A DNA stretch of 64,000 bases, taken from positions 294,566,205 through 294,630,204 of the forward strand of contig CM077665.1 of NCBI GenBank assembly GCA_039707655.1, read 5' to 3'. The notes under the pieces are model-generated. The model searched no databases, was not told where the DNA came from, and saw nothing but the letters and a program-made list of their open reading frames with translations. Shown here piece after piece: positions 10,418 through 22,480 of this stretch (its first letter is position 1; each line of letters opens with the position of its first letter). Both the position numbers and the translations under genes were made by a program. This DNA comes from Elymus sibiricus (taxonomy: Eukaryota > Streptophyta > Magnoliopsida > Poales > Poaceae).

Positions 10418-11899
10418 CTGAATGGTTAGCATTAACAATAATAGGAAATCATTCAGTAGTATCCATGAACTCATACCTTAGTACTTTGGGTAATGGCTTA
10501 AGAATAGGAGAAGGTAGTTCCTCATCTCCTTTTCTTTCAAGTACCTCGTACACTTTATTCAAATGTGGGCTGACTATCGAAGTGGAATCCATTATCATTT
10601 AAATTTGTATCTTTTATTCTCCTTCAATTAAAGACTCTAGTCTTACCAGGACCCTTTCAACTTCATCTTCTGGAGTTTGGCGATGAATTTCAACCGATTG
10701 ATTCAATTTTTGCTCGTCCTTATCTTGAGTGTCATCTTGATACGGTTTGCTTGAGACGGAAAAAAATCATAATCTCATCCCCCCATTTAATGGAGATAGT
10801 TTTCTTCTTTATGTATGCTCCTTCAACATTCAAAAAAGTAGTTCCAAAAATAATGGGGCAATTTTATCCTCCGAAATCAATAGTACATAGATATCAATAG
10901 GATAGATTAGTTAGACTATTATAACATTGATATCTCCACAAGGTATGCTATCAGTCTTATCTCCAAGCTTAATGACAACATTAGTTGGTGCAAGATTTTG
11001 GGGAGAAATTTAATCATAAATATTTGCATAAAGAATGTAAGGAATAATATTGACTGGGGATCCAGAATCGCACAATCCAAAATAAGACTTGATGTCAAAA
11101 GAACATGATAGAATTTGTTTGCCTATATCCTTACCTTCGGTACACTCTTTGAGGTCGGAAGTGGTATCTCGGTCTAAGTAAACTTCTATGTCAACCGCTG
11201 CTCTGGGTGTAGCAAGTGGAGTCCCATATTGTTCAACCTTAATACTATTTCATGCTTCATTGAAAGTGATTGTCCCCTCTCTTTACGCTTCTGCTTAAAA
11301 TAAGCTTCCATTCAGTCTTGGGGCAGAGTAGTTTTCTCCTTAATTGCCTCTACCATGCGGATTGTTTTAGATTCTCTGGTATGCTTTACAAACCTTTTAT
11401 CTGGTAAATGTAAAAACTCAGAAAAATCTTTCAAAATATGCAAGGCAGGTTCAATCCCAATATTAAGCTCATGACGAAGATTTTTCATCTGCTTAGTTTT
11501 GAGGAAATATTTAATACTATCATAAATATGATCAATCTTTGTCTTTTCTTTTGAACCTAAATACCAACATTTATCATTATGTTGGATTCTATCAAGTAGA
11601 TTCCATGGTTGTCAAATCTCAATCCCCATAAACGTTCCTTTAGAAGCAATATCTAGTGCCTGCTTACTTTGTGAATAAAGTACACCATAAAAGAAGTTCA
11701 CAATTTGACAGTTAGGATAATAGTGTTTAGGGCATTTAGAGAGTATCCCTCGATACCTTATATAGGCATCTACTAGTTTTTCACCTGGACGCTGTCCGAA
11801 ACTGCTAATCTTCCTTCTTAGCTTAAATAATTTTCCTTGAGGGTAAAAATGAGCATGGAATTCTTCTGATAATTTGTTCCAATCACTCAAGGTCCTCAT
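9184..11899 (-). pseudogene. E2 Athila-like gag-pol, heavily decayed
   Basis: On the minus strand, gag is visible at 11899-11612 (LSDWNKLSEEFHAHFYPQGK, then a retrotransposon gag core with FYGVLYSQSKQALDIASKG). A protease-like CDSGSPVNIIP is near 11070, where the family usually has CDLGASVNVMP. RT pieces are at 10094-9699 (YVDFRNLNKWTQKDYYPLPF, FRMPFGLCNGAPSFQ), and RNase H at 9547-9184 (KHLATTEKELLAIIFACGKF). Many frameshifts and stops separate the pieces, so nothing functional is made. The RNase H continues beyond E1 at 3530. The integrase is missing because E2 is truncated near 3395. Confidence 0.85.
10370..10410. repeat. (CT)20 microsatellite in E2
   Basis: Uninterrupted CT run of about 41 bp inside the decayed gag-pol. 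The array must postdate loss of coding constraint. Confidence 0.95.
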
Positions 11900-12260
11900 G
11901 GGCTGATGTGATAGCCATTATGCAGCTTTCTTTTCAAGTGAATAAGGAAATATCTTTGTTTTCATGTCCTCATTAGTTAAGTCTTGCAACACAAAAGTAC
12001 CACGTGTAGTGCTAAAATCTTTAATATTTTTACATATAGATTATTTCACCATGTCAATCAACCAAGGGATTATCTCAAATACTTTACCAGATAGGTCAGG
12101 ACCAATAGATATAAAGTTCTCTCCTCGAGCTCGTCCTGTAATCAATTCCACACCTACCTAATAAATTTGTTCTTGAAGGACCATGGTTGCTCGCACCCTA
12201 CAAAAATAGTTAGAACACAAAATAATTCAGACCACAAGGCAAAGCCCAAAAGTGGTCAGC
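11900..12260 (-). other. E2 leader / gag N-terminal remnant
   Basis: Lies between the primer site and the recognisable gag. Several short frames but no continuous coding sequence. Presumed gag start plus untranslated leader, degraded. Confidence 0.5.
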
Positions 12261-12278
12261 TCCCCGGCAAGGGCGCTA
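12261..12278 (-). other. E2 primer-binding site (degenerate)
   Basis: The minus strand reads TAGCGCCCTTGCCGGGGA, close to the Athila-type primer site TGGCGCCGTTGCCGGGGA complementary to a tRNA 3' end. An intact version is at 52516-52533 in E14. It fixes the sense of E2 and the inner edge of its LTR. Confidence 0.8.
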
Positions 12279-12287
12279 GAAAAAGCT

Positions 12288-14788
12288 TGATGGCCTGCAA
12301 GTGCACATGGTTTAGTTGTATCATTTTCGAATTAAGAGTATCGATCCCACAGGGAGAGAATGAATCAGACTTTTGTCTCTTGTAGTAAATTATGTATTTT
12401 AATGCCTACAGGTAATTGTAGACTTAAAGCAGTGAAGGCAGTAATAAATAGTAGTTGAGTAATAGAACAAACTAGAAATAAATAACATAAAAGTAAATAC
12501 ATAGCAGGAACTAAATGACTGATGAAACAACATAGGAGTAAGGCGATCTAAGGGAGTCTAGAATCCCCATTGGTATGTTTCTAGCGCACCTATGCTTGGT
12601 AAATATATGGTATGGATATTTGTGCCACTGTTGCTGATTATGCTGGGTGGAGCCGGGTACAGAATGCGTTCTACTCGAAGTAGACTTCTTGCCACGTCCG
12701 CCACCATCATAGTCTCCACCATAGGGTTACAACTCATGTCAATTGCAAAGGTTAGGAGCAAGAGGCTTTTACTGTCGCGTCGAATTACCCCCCATCCTAG
12801 CCCTTTAAAATGAAGGTGATATACTTCGTGGCCATATATCACAAATGTTGGGTGGGGCCCCTTCACAACATGCATGAAGTTATTAAACAAATCTCAACAC
12901 GGAATCTCGTATCCAAAATAACATTTCAGATCCTACACATACCAAGGTTCATCCATGTCCTCGAGAACTAGGGTTCTACTCACATATGAGGAAAAAAAAC
13001 ATCATGACTACAACGATGGAATACATGGATGGATGATTCATATAACACATAGGACGATCCACTAGGGTTCTTGATGATACAATGAGAAGGATGTGGATGA
13101 TGACAAAGATGTGAGTGATGATGATGATGATGATGATAGAGGTGATTATGTTGTAGCCCCCGTACGCACGGTGAGGAGGATGGACCTCTCCTTGCAAACC
13201 ACTCCCCCAGATGAACTCCGGAGACTAGGGTTCTGCTTCCTAGATGAGTTTCTCGTTTCTCAGTTTGTCTGATTCATGGTTTGATTTCACGGTGTAGAAA
13301 TTATTGATCTGGCGGTGGCGGAGGCACTCCATACAACCGCCCATACGAGCGGTGACGGATGTATGGAATGTCGTCTTTTGTTCTGGAACAGTTGCAATGA
13401 TTTATTCTTTGGCCTCCTTGCTTGATTCTTTTATGGTAGCTGATTATCACTTTAAATTCGTGATTTCACTATAATTTCTAGGGATCTTCTCCATCTTATG
13501 CCAATTGGTCCAAAAACCATTACCTAGGGGATTATCAACAAAAAGAGGTGCGCGGACGTGGTAAAACTACACAAAGCCATGATGTAGGCATAAAATACTT
13601 GGTAAAATCATCACATAAATTGTACTCATCAATCCTCAACCCTCAAAACGACTGTAATATACTTCACGAGAACAAGGCAAAATTGTGAGTGAGTGCTCCT
13701 CTCAACATTTGCGAAGGCTTCTAACTCAAATCATGAACAATAGATATTGGATCACACCAAGTCATACAGGGGTCAACCATATCCTCAAGAACTAGTACAA
13801 CTACTCAAATATAAACATGAAGGTTAGGGACAAGTTACAAGTCGCTAAAAGGAGAAGGCATGGTGCTGCTAGTGATGAAAACGACGCGATGGCGATGGTG
13901 ACGATGGTGGCTGCGCCGACGGTGATGATTATGGGGGGGGGGGCGACGTCGGTAACGATGCCGGTACGATGGCATCGGCCCAAAGGTTGTTGCTCATGGT
14001 GGCGGGTCCTACTCCTCTTCCCTTGATGTGTGTCCCTCTTTCTATGGTGGTGGAGCAACAATGGAGATGGTCTTCGATGTGTTGGTGACAAATGAGAGAT
14101 GAGATGGCGGCGGCTAGGGTTGGAGGTGATATATAGGACGCCTCCTCATCTCCTCCATTGATGTGATTCATCCAAGGGCTCAAGATGATCCTTATCATCT
14201 CCTAGTACCTTATTTATTAGCAAAAGATCTCGTGGGACCAATTGGATACGAAATCGGTAAACAATCCCATCTGGATAGGCAACTTTCAGGCCTAATTTCA
14301 TTTCGTATGACCATCCATACGAGTGACCACGGTCGTATGCTACCATCTTTTGCTCTGAACCTCTTTAGTAAATCGGTCGCCATTTCTTCATACGAACTCG
14401 GAATTTGATGTTCTTGCGACCGTTGGATTCATATGAACGACACTGATACATTTTCGGTATTAGATATTGGTTTTTAGCAATTTGGAAAAATGACATTTTT
14501 TTCCTCCTCAAAACGGCTAAGTTTGGTACTGTGAGTCCTCCATATTGAGCCCATCCATGGTCCTTTCATCGTGGTTGGTCCTAGGTTGCTCTAAAACACT
14601 TGTATATACAAGAAATGGAAAGAACTAATAAAAACCAAATAAAATACTAAATGTGTAATGCTCACAAGGGTAAGTGTAAAAATCCGGTAATCATGCACAA
14701 TGGACAACTATTTGGTTAATGGGGCATAATATACGAAGAGAACATGCAACAGATGAGCTCTAAAAATGCATAAAATATAGAGCCATCA
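12288..14788 (-). repeat. E2 LTR, about 2.5 kb
   Basis: On the minus strand it starts TGATGG at 14788 and ends CCATCA at 12288, a perfect 6-bp terminal inverted repeat. It is preceded in element sense by a purine tract and followed by a primer site. The length of 2.5 kb is long, as in Athila-like elements. Short ORFs inside (such as 13929-14198 minus) are not supported. Position is unusual: element 3' sequence lies before it and element 5' sequence after it. Confidence 0.75.
13116..13138. repeat. (GAT)n microsatellite
   Basis: Short GAT/ATG trinucleotide run within the E2 LTR. Confidence 0.8.
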
Positions 14789-16267
14789 ACATCCCCATGC
14801 TTAAACCTTGCTCGTCCTCTAGTAAGAAGGTTCACTACCAAAAGCTCAGCGCTACCAACTATAAGTCTTACATTGAAGCAAACCCCAAAAGTGATATTCA
14901 TTTTCATCGTGCAAGCATGGAAAATTTAACCAGCTAGGGAGTAATAGAAGCTATCCCCTTAGTTCCATTGCCATGGAGGTAGAGAAAGAGGAAAATATTT
15001 TTCGTGGACCCAAAATCCCATTGTCAAAGGTTGAGAGAGAAGATCGAAATTATGTTAGGAACAGAACAATGATAATCAAAGGCAAAAGAAATAATGCATC
15101 AGCGATTGCTTCAAAAACACTAACCCAAGGCATACCAGATACAATAGCAAGATCGTCTATTTGTGTTATTGAACCGCTCAACTACCTATGAAGCACTGAG
15201 CGCAAGCCCGTGCTTTGCACTTAATGGAAAATAGAATAATGATTTGGGTTTTGAGAAGTAAAAAAACAAAGAAACTATTGCATCAATGCAGCTAACCACT
15301 AGGCAATGGAGAAGTCCTTATGATCAAAGTTAACGCAAGGAGTAGGGGCCCCCATGCAACTAGGATGCACAGAGAGCTATGAATATATGAAATCTCAACT
15401 CGATTTCCTATGAAGACCAAGAGCTTTTGAGGATGCTCGTCATCTGAATATACAAGCCAAGTTCTATAGTGTAGGTTCCTCACTAGTCCGAAACATGAAG
15501 CTCATGAAACTTTCAACTTTCCAATGCATGAAGTCCTACTTTGAAGAACAAGTGTATACGAAAAAGGATAATGGCGTCGCTCATTCTCTGTTCCTCACCT
15601 TTTTCTTATTCTATTTTTGTTTCTTTCTTTTTTTTATTTTTTTGGCACCTTTGTGGTGCATCTTTTATTTTGTCTCTCTTCTTAGGAGCAACACCTTACA
15701 ATGACTAACAGTACTCTTTACCATGACTCACTTCAGCTCAAAGTAATCATAACTAAAAATTGAAAACATGAGAGAAACTCTATGATTAATGCTTCTCGGA
15801 GTGTGTTAGTATGTGCAATGATCTGACGTACCATAGATATAAAAAATGGACAAGCCATGAAAATATGGATCTAGCTATACTATGATCATGCAAGGAAAAT
15901 GAAAAACATGTCTCTAATCATGTAATGTAATATGAGGGTAGTGCATGACGATATGCTCGGAAGGCTACGAAAATACCATGTAAGTAGGTATGGTGGCTAT
16001 TTTCGAAGATGAGGTGTTTTATGTCTAGGAGAACAAGAGAAAGTCCTACCACGGGTTTGGATGTACCTGCGAAGTTTGCTCCAAGTATCAATGCGAGGTG
16101 GGCAATGCATGATACCGTAGGGGCTAGCAAAATAAGATAAACGAAAGTGCAAAGGCTTCAAACATGCTTTAGTCATAAATAATGCAAACACTACACAAAA
16201 CTATCGCGATGTCATGTTGCATAAGACCGAAAATCTAAGTACCCCAAGGGAATAGTTTCGTGGAGAT
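14789..16267 (-). mobile_element. 3' end of a sister copy of E2 (untranslated region and PPT)
   Basis: In minus sense it ends GAGGACGAGCAAGG..TTTAAGCATGGGGATGT against the LTR, the typical last bases and polypurine tract of Athila-like elements (compare E14 at 57300-57332). The body at 15290-16200 is similar in the same orientation to 41280-42260 of E8 (shared GCAAGGAGTAGGG, TATACAAGCCAAGTT, TATGTGCAATGATCT). There is no coding frame. It is cut at 16267 by the E3 LTR. The bases GAGAT at 16263-16267 would be the left TSD of E3. Confidence 0.65.
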
Positions 16268-17063
16268 TGTCGGGGTACGACGATCTATGGGACCGGCAAG
16301 GCCCCTTTGTGGTTCGGCTGTGAGGGCTCTAACATGCAAAGAGCATCACTCATTCCTGCGTATGCGAGGGTTTAGACAGGTTCGGGCCACCGGAGCGTAA
16401 AACCCAACGCCCTGTGTTTTGGTGGTTTATGAGTATTCACAGTACAAGGAGCAACAACCCCGTCAAGAGGTGCCTCGGGAGTGCATCTACGCGTGTGGAA
16501 TGAACAGAGTGTCGACCTTTCTCAAGGTGGCCATGGGCCTCCTTTTATAGATAAGGGGTTACCACAGTGGCAAAATGGTCTTTACATCTGGTAAACAGTG
16601 GATACTAACCTCTGCGAGAGTGTCAGCAGAGGTGGTAGTGGGAAATACCTAACCCTGACGGACTAGGACAGGCGCATTGCATGCACCGTGAGGTGTCAAG
16701 CTGGCGACGTCTCCCGGCAAGGACTGCATCTCCGTATGTGTCGTCTACCCAGCAACGTTCTATTCTTTCGCCACGCCGTGGGACATGTGTCGTTAAAGCT
16801 GTTGTAAGTCCCTCCATGCTGCCACGCGCCCTGACCGGCTCCACCTAACCGCCTGCCCGCTCGCCACCTAGCCGATGTAGACAACCAACCCGATGACATG
16901 GAGCTAGGCCTTGGCAGGCGGAGTACTTGCCGGGCTTCTTGGTCCATTACTTGGTGTGGTTGGAGGAATGCTTCTGCCGGGCAAGATCTTGTCGGTCCAG
17001 AGGCCGCGGGTGTTTGGTGCACAAGTCAGCGTGCTAAGGGCCCCATTTCTTAGTACACCGACA
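16268..17063 (-). repeat. E3 3' LTR
   Basis: Plus-strand reading TGTCGGGGTACGACG ... TACACCGACA, 796 bp. CTTTTATAGATAAGG near 16543 gives CTATAAAAG on minus, the likely LTR TATA box. GGAGACCCCGGGCCTGGGCCC follows directly and is the purine tract in minus sense. Confidence 0.8.
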
Positions 17064-17517
17064 GGAGACCCCGGGCCTGGGCCCAAAAATAGTGCACAGA
17101 TGCATGCGGCCATAATTTTTTGCGGCTATGATAACTTTTACTAACTTTTCCCATGACGTGTAGTAACTACAAGTCGTGGGAGTGGCGGAGCGGGGTGGCA
17201 TCCTGAAGGTGCATGCCCAAAAAGTCGTGCCATGCTGGACGGGTAGCAACGCTCGCTCGCGCCACATGTTCCCACGTGGGGTCGTGCAGGGGGAAGGGAG
17301 ACGGTCGCCCAAGCAGTGTGCTTGATACCGAACAGTCGACTTCCAAGTCCTCCAGCGTCGCTTGAGCGTCTCTGCTCCTCCCCTGCCACGTCCCGCGTGA
17401 CGCGTGTCATACACCGGGTCTGGCATTAGTTGAGAGGGGCGGTCACGGGCGCTGACCGAGAGCTAGTGCACGTCCATCCCAGGTCACGAAGAGTCGGCCC
17501 TTCCCCTTCCCCATCCC
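17064..17517. other. E3 spacer between LTR and antisense gene
   Basis: GC-rich, non-coding. Corresponds to the 245-bp interval between LTR and TATA in E1 and E6, though longer. It probably contains upstream sequence of the antisense promoter. Confidence 0.45.
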
Positions 17518-17524
17518 TATAAAG
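17518..17524 (+). promoter_or_regulatory. TATA box of antisense B3-like gene (E3)
   Basis: TATAAAG in CCCTATAAAGAGGGG, upstream of the B3-like reading frame on the plus strand, in the place occupied by TATAAAT in E1 and E6. Confidence 0.55.
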
Positions 17525-17749
17525 AGGGGAGGACCGAGGGGAGGCGTTGCTCATTCGCGCCCTTCTCCTCTTAGTCCGTCGTCCACCGTCTTCATCCCTC
17601 GTGTTCTGCCATATTCTCCGGCGCGTCACCCTCGAGAGGGCAAGGGGTCACGGCCTCGCTCGTGGGTCGAGTGGTGCTGTGAGGGGTGCTCCTCAGAGCC
17701 TGATGCGAATCGTGGTGACGATGGCGGGGGCCGGGCCCAGCTCCCGCGG

Positions 17750-18247
17750 ATGGTCGGCGTCCGGGGGTCGCGGGCGGGCGGCTCCGTCGATCTGCGCGGG
17801 TCGCGGTGGCCGGACGGATCCGGAATCCACATAGGGGAGGACATGCTAGAGTTTGTTTTAGTGGTACCTCGCCACCCCCGGAGTTGGCTGCGCCTCCCCG
17901 ACCCGTTTGCTCGGGCCATGGAAGGCAGCCCACCTTAGGGGTTATGGCTGCGGGCAGATGGTTGCTGCAATGGCCCTACCTGGGTGGCCGTCGACCTCTC
18001 CCCCGGAAGCACCATGTTCCTGACGTGGGGGTGGCAGTCGTTCGCCCGCTCCCATGGTCTGGGCCCCGGGCATCTCCTCCACTTCAAGTTCGATGGCTCC
18101 ACCACCCTCTTCGTGAAGATCTTTGGGGTGTCCGGCGTCCGCCTGGAGTGTTGCGCGGAGAGTTCGAGCGGCAGCGACTATGACCCCTCTAGTGACAGCG
18201 ACGACGATGGCAGCACCTTCGTAATCAAGTAGGAGGAGTCCGAGTAG
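17750..18247 (+). pseudogene. B3-like antisense gene of E3 (two in-frame stops)
   Basis: One plus frame encodes a B3-like domain matching the E1 protein: MLEFVLVVPRHPRSW, then GLWLRADGCC, TWVAVDL, MFLTWGWQSFARSHGLGPG, LLHFKFDG and TLFVKIFG, followed by an acidic tail (SSGSDYDPSSDSDDD). A TAG at 17936-17938 splits the domain, and another at 18230-18232 precedes the conserved EESE end at 18247, where E1 has EEEDSD. No good ATG lies at the expected distance from the TATA box, so the N-terminus is decayed or uses a start upstream near 17547. The similarity to E1 is spread over the domain at clearly lower identity than between LTR pairs, so these copies diverged long ago. Confidence 0.7.
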
Positions 18248-19213
18248 GCACGCATGGCGTCATAGCTAGGGTTTTAGGGATCCGGGAATGAGGCTCCATC
18301 CACGAGACCTCGTTTCTGGATCAATTGCCACATCGTAGTGGCAGATCTCCTTCCGGAGGCTGACGGGGTCGTTAGAGGAAATCGTGCTCTGTCTTGACCC
18401 CGTCGTCGCCGTCGTCGAGCTTGGTGTTCTCCTTTTGTATTTAAACTGAGCTCGACGTCCTCCTTTTGTATTTAAATCATTCCCAATGTAACCCAGCGAG
18501 GAAATGAAGGGAAAATATTAGGTAGCTTAAAAAGACTGTAACGAGTTTGTTGTGTGTTTTATGAATGTCTGTTCCCTTCCGCGAATGAAACTTGCGTTCG
18601 TGTGCTCCTTGGGTCCTCTCGCTTGCCAGGGGCACTTACCAGCGCATACGCAATCCCTCTGGACGCTACTAAGCATAAATCCTGAGCATCCTGATACAAG
18701 TGCCGCTTCCGGCAAGGCCGCCTTGCCGTCTTCGCCGCGGTGACTTAGAGTATTGGGCATGCTTCCTATCACCCAAGCGCGCAACGAATTTGACAAGGGT
18801 CCTTAGCACGCAAGTTTTCCCACATAAATAGGGAAAAGCTCGATTTTTTTTTGAAGAGTTTGCGCAAATTAGCTTTTTCTCGTCGCGCTTCTTGCCGCGG
18901 CCGAACGCACTTGTAGGTGCACGTACCATTACTCCCCCCGGGAAGACTTGCACGCGGGTCCCTTCTTCCTTTTAAGAAATAGAAAGAAGAGAAAATAGAG
19001 TAGGCCAGGAACCCGAGTGGTTCAACGATCATCTTATGCAGCATGTCATGAAAAGATACAGTAGAAAAGTATGTACTTTTGACAAAGGATTGCAAAATAC
19101 TTAGCTTTATTAACTACGCACAGGGTCATCGCCTGGCTTTCTAGAAAGGATTACATGCCTTGCTGACATAAATTGCACAAAAGGGGTTGTCGAGCGGACC
19201 CGGCAACCGCGCC
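18248..19213. other. E3 spacer between antisense gene and integrase end
   Basis: Non-coding. TCCTCCTTTTGTATTTAAA-like sequence occurs twice, near 18428 and 18460, a small local duplication that may be a polyadenylation region of the plus-strand gene. Nothing else was recognised. Confidence 0.4.
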
Positions 19214-19408
19214 TCACAGGTAGAACTTTCGAAGATGCTCGATATTCCACGAGTTCTGCACCAGAGTGCCATCTTCGGTCTCTAGGCAGACCGCGCCAGG
19301 CCTGGTGACTCGTACCACCCGATAAGGGCCTTCCCACTTCAGCATCAACTTGTTTGATCCCTTCACGAACTGAATCTGTCGTGGTTTTATCACGGCAAGA
19401 TGTCCTCG
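19214..19408 (-). pseudogene. E3 integrase C-terminal fragment
   Basis: The minus strand reads without stops into the end of a gypsy integrase: KPRQIQFVKGSNKLMLKWEG, then PYRVVRVTRPGAVCLETEDG, and NSWNIEHLRKFYL followed by a stop at 19216-19214. The E6 integrase ends the same way (WHIQHLHKFYP). It is cut at 19408 by the first base of the E4 LTR, so only about 65 codons remain. Confidence 0.85.
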
Positions 19409-20006
19409 TGAGAGAACTTAGGTGTGAGGCCATCGCAGCTATGTGGCGGCTTGAGAGGGGTTGGTCGGAATCGAGAGACGCGAGTTTACCCAAGTTCGGC
19501 CCCTCCGATGGAGGTAAAAGCCTACGTCCTGGTTTGTATCTATATTGATGATGAGGCTGATCTCGATTACAAGGGTGATGTCTTGGTACCTCTAATCTCG
19601 AGAGCCTCTAATCTATCTATCTCTAATGACTTGAACTTGTCAACTCCTCTCCCTCTTGGGGCGCCTTACCCCTTCTTATATAAGTGGAAAGGGTAGGTTT
19701 ACATGTAGAGTCCTACTAGGTGTAGGATTAGGACTAGTATCTCTTGAATCCTAATCCGGGTCTTGTTTCCTTTGTGAGGGAATCCTTTCTCTCCTTTGGG
19801 CCTTCTCTGTGAGCCGCCCCTCCAAGCCCGTCCATGAGCCGCCTTGCACCGGCTTGCTCGCTGGGCCTTGGGCCTTGTCGCTCGTCTGACCCGCCTGCCG
19901 GGTTACCAATGAACCGCCAAGTCTCGACCGGGTCACCAATGAGTCGCCAAGTCCTGGCCGGGTCATACTTTCGGTCGGGTTATACCGCGGGGTAATATCC
20001 CCTACA
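19409..20006 (-). repeat. E4 3' LTR
   Basis: TGAGAGAACTTAGG to TATCCCCTACA on plus. About 97% identical by eye to 24738-25333, with a 2-bp GA difference near the start. CTTATATAAG near 19674 is a symmetric TATA-like site usable on minus. Confidence 0.9.
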
Positions 20007-21080
20007 TTAGCCCCCAGGTTAGCTTGAATTTATTCATGCTAAGCTCCTGAAATAAGAATAAATATGTTAAGTGACCGGCTCGCTCCACTGGCCGGCTTAA
20101 TGAAGTAGCTCCTTAAAAATCCGGGTTTCTTCTTCATATGAACGAGCCGTCTTCTCAATCGTCTTGCTTGTCAGTGTCCTTTGAAGTAAAATATTGGGAA
20201 TACAACACCGATATGCCATTGAGTTGGCCTCCAATATTCTTCAACTTGTGAAGCCGGGTTGCTCATATAAACTCTGTCAGGTTATGATATTTTGATAATG
20301 CCGGGTCATTATTGTTGGTGACGCCGGCTCAAACAACTGGACTCCAGCTGACTTGATAAAATTATTGGGAATAAAGAAATCCGTGTGATGCTGAGCTGGT
20401 CTTTCAATGCTTTGGCTAGATAAAATTCTGTTGAGCCAGTCTCGCTCAAAATTGACATCTTGAAAACTCTCTTTAATTTTTTGATATATCCATATTACCT
20501 GTAGCCCCCAAGCTCCAAGTTTATCCATGATGACTTGGTGCTTTGCAATAATATCTTCGATTGGGTAGCCCCCAAGTGCCAGGTTGTCTTGCCTGCAGCA
20601 GCCTGGGACTTGTAACTGTCTTATACCTTATAAAGCTTCGGCTGATGTAGCCCCCAAGGACCGGGTTGTTTTGCGTGCAACAACCTGGGACTTTTGAACT
20701 TGGTGTTGAATGTGGAGAAAACTGGTTTGTCATCTAAGTCGCCAGATATATACTGAGTGTCTTGTATTTCACATGTGTAGCCCCCAAGGGCCGGCTCATC
20801 AGTATGTGATGGGCCGGGTCTTCAATTTGGACCTTATAATCTGCTTGATCAGCTGAATGCTGTAGCCCCCAAGTGCCGGGTCAGTAAGAAGTACTAGGCT
20901 GGGACTTAGAAAAATATAGAAAGGCTGGCTCATCTCCTTGAGACAACAGGATCTGTTGACCATGTAATTATTTGAAAAGCAACTTGCATTAGCCCCCCAA
21001 GTGCCGTGATGCATGCTTGCAGCGACATGGGACTTGCATACTTGATATAAACCGGACTTGAATAATGTAGCCCCCAAGTG
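20007..21080 (-). repeat. array of polypurine-tract-like motifs in E4
   Basis: (G)TAGCCCCCAAG-type motifs (CTTGGGGGCTAC in element sense) occur at about 20008, 20501, 20565, 20647, 20777, 20862, 20991 and 21067. They are usually followed by a GCCGGGTC-like word and, about 30 bp later, by CTTGGGACT or similar. More scattered copies lie at about 22338, 22449, 22530, 22641, 22720, 23985 and 24577. The first copy is the element's real PPT next to the LTR. Spacing is irregular (64 to 130 bp), so this is not a simple satellite. Confidence 0.75.
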
Positions 21081-21835
21081 TCGGGTCGTCAGCCTGCGGC
21101 GACTTGGGACTGTGTGATAATAATATAACTCATCATAATTTGTTGAATGAATCCTTGACCGTGGTTGTAACCTGGTATTTTGTCGAATATCCTGGAATAA
21201 TGCCTTTACCCTTGAAAATGCAAATCCCTGCTCGTGGTTGCGGTGCAACCCGACAAATAAGTGTCTGAGAAATCCATGAGTGTTGTAGTATACTACAGAG
21301 CACAGGTTGAAGAAAACCAATAGCCGGTCAATTAAATGACACGGCATTATATCTGATAAGGCGGCTCTTCAAAAATAATCAATTCTCCAAGCTGGCTTGA
21401 AAAACCCCAATCATTTAATACTGGTTATGATAAACCATGATGAAGATCCAGCCATGTTGGCTATTAAAGATCTATTTGTTCCTGCAGAGGTTACGATGTA
21501 ACCCGGTTTGGTGACCGGCTTTCCACAGCATAAACAAATATGGATATGCATGTATGATGATGCATGATATGATGATGCAATGCAGGATGATGTAATGCAA
21601 GATGCAATGTATGGCCATAGCCATCTTTCTTCACACTTAATAGCAGCTTATCTTAGGAGACAAGACCTGCAAAAACAAACAAGACAGAGTATATTCTGTA
21701 TCGTTGTGAGGGCGGCTTGAAAAGCACAACCCGGAGATGTTAAATCCTTGATGACCTTGCTTTTTCTTTTTGTTTTCGAAAACTCATATACCGGCTCTCC
21801 TGGGTGAACTCGATGTTTGAACTCTTAATAGTACA
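21081..21835. other. E4 internal non-coding region
   Basis: AT-rich, no supported coding frame. It includes short ATGATG-rich sequence near 21555-21605. Nothing else recognised. Confidence 0.4.
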
Positions 21836-22480
21836 GGGTCTCTAGTGAGAGTGACCGTCAACTCCTTTGAGCGGCTCAGGGTCTCTAGGCGAGATTAACT
21901 GGTAAGAGCACAACGAACCAGAGAGAGGCACGGCAGGGCATGAGTACCCCCAGGGCCCATAAGCTACCTCTCGCGTGACATAAATCCGTCGTTTGAACCT
22001 TAAATAGTGCAGGGTCTTTAAAAGAGTAACTATTTTAAGAGTACGAACGGGCCACATAGCGGAGAGTCGGCAGCAGATGGATGAGTTTATCCTCGCTTTC
22101 CGTAAGCCGGCCCTCACGTGACAAGATCCGCCGGTTGAACCTTGACCAGTACAGGGTCTCTAATCAGAGTGACTGCCAAATACTTTGAACAGCTCAGGGT
22201 CTCTAGTCGAGATTAACTGGCAAGAGTTCGGCGGGTCACCTAGCGGAGCAGCAGCAGCATACAGGCAGGTTTTACTCAAACTTGCGGTGGCTGAAGAGTC
22301 GATCAAGAGGGTGTGTAAGCTAAACCCGGCGGGTTGGAAGCCCCCAAATGACCTTGTTGACGGAGTCAACTTTTTGGGTATATAACCCGGCCTTACGGTG
22401 GCCGAAGAGCCGATCAAGAGGGTGTGTAAGCTAAACCCGGCGGGTTGGAAGCCCCCAAATGACCTTGTTGAAGTATCAAC
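21836..22480. repeat. local duplications in E4
   Basis: CAGGGTCTCTAG..GAGTGACYG followed by GGCTCAGGGTCTCTAG and CGAGATTAACTGG appears at about 21835-21905 and again at about 22152-22220. A second, closer pair has a 111-bp period: GATCAAGAGGGTGTGTAAGC and GGTTGGAAGCCCCCAAATG at about 22300-22345 recur at about 22411-22456. The copies are nearly identical, so the 111-bp duplication is recent. Confidence 0.8.

Larger units (their letters stand above)
16268..19408 (-). mobile_element. E3: truncated Tat-like LTR retrotransposon
   Basis: Consists of a 3' LTR, an antisense B3-like pseudogene and the C-terminal integrase codons, all in the arrangement of E6, with gag-pol on minus. The rest of pol and the 5' LTR are missing: at 19409 the E4 LTR begins and E3 does not resume on the other side of E4. 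Its LTR differs from those of E1 and E6, so this is a separate family or subfamily carrying the same antisense gene. Confidence 0.75.

Noticed and set aside
12558..14346. Short ORFs inside the E2 LTR
   Set aside because: No motif; they lie entirely in LTR DNA.
20500..21080. Regularly recurring GTAGCCCCCAAG motifs considered as a CRISPR-like or satellite array
   Set aside because: Spacing and intervening sequence are irregular and the motif is the LTR element's polypurine tract; the host is a plant.
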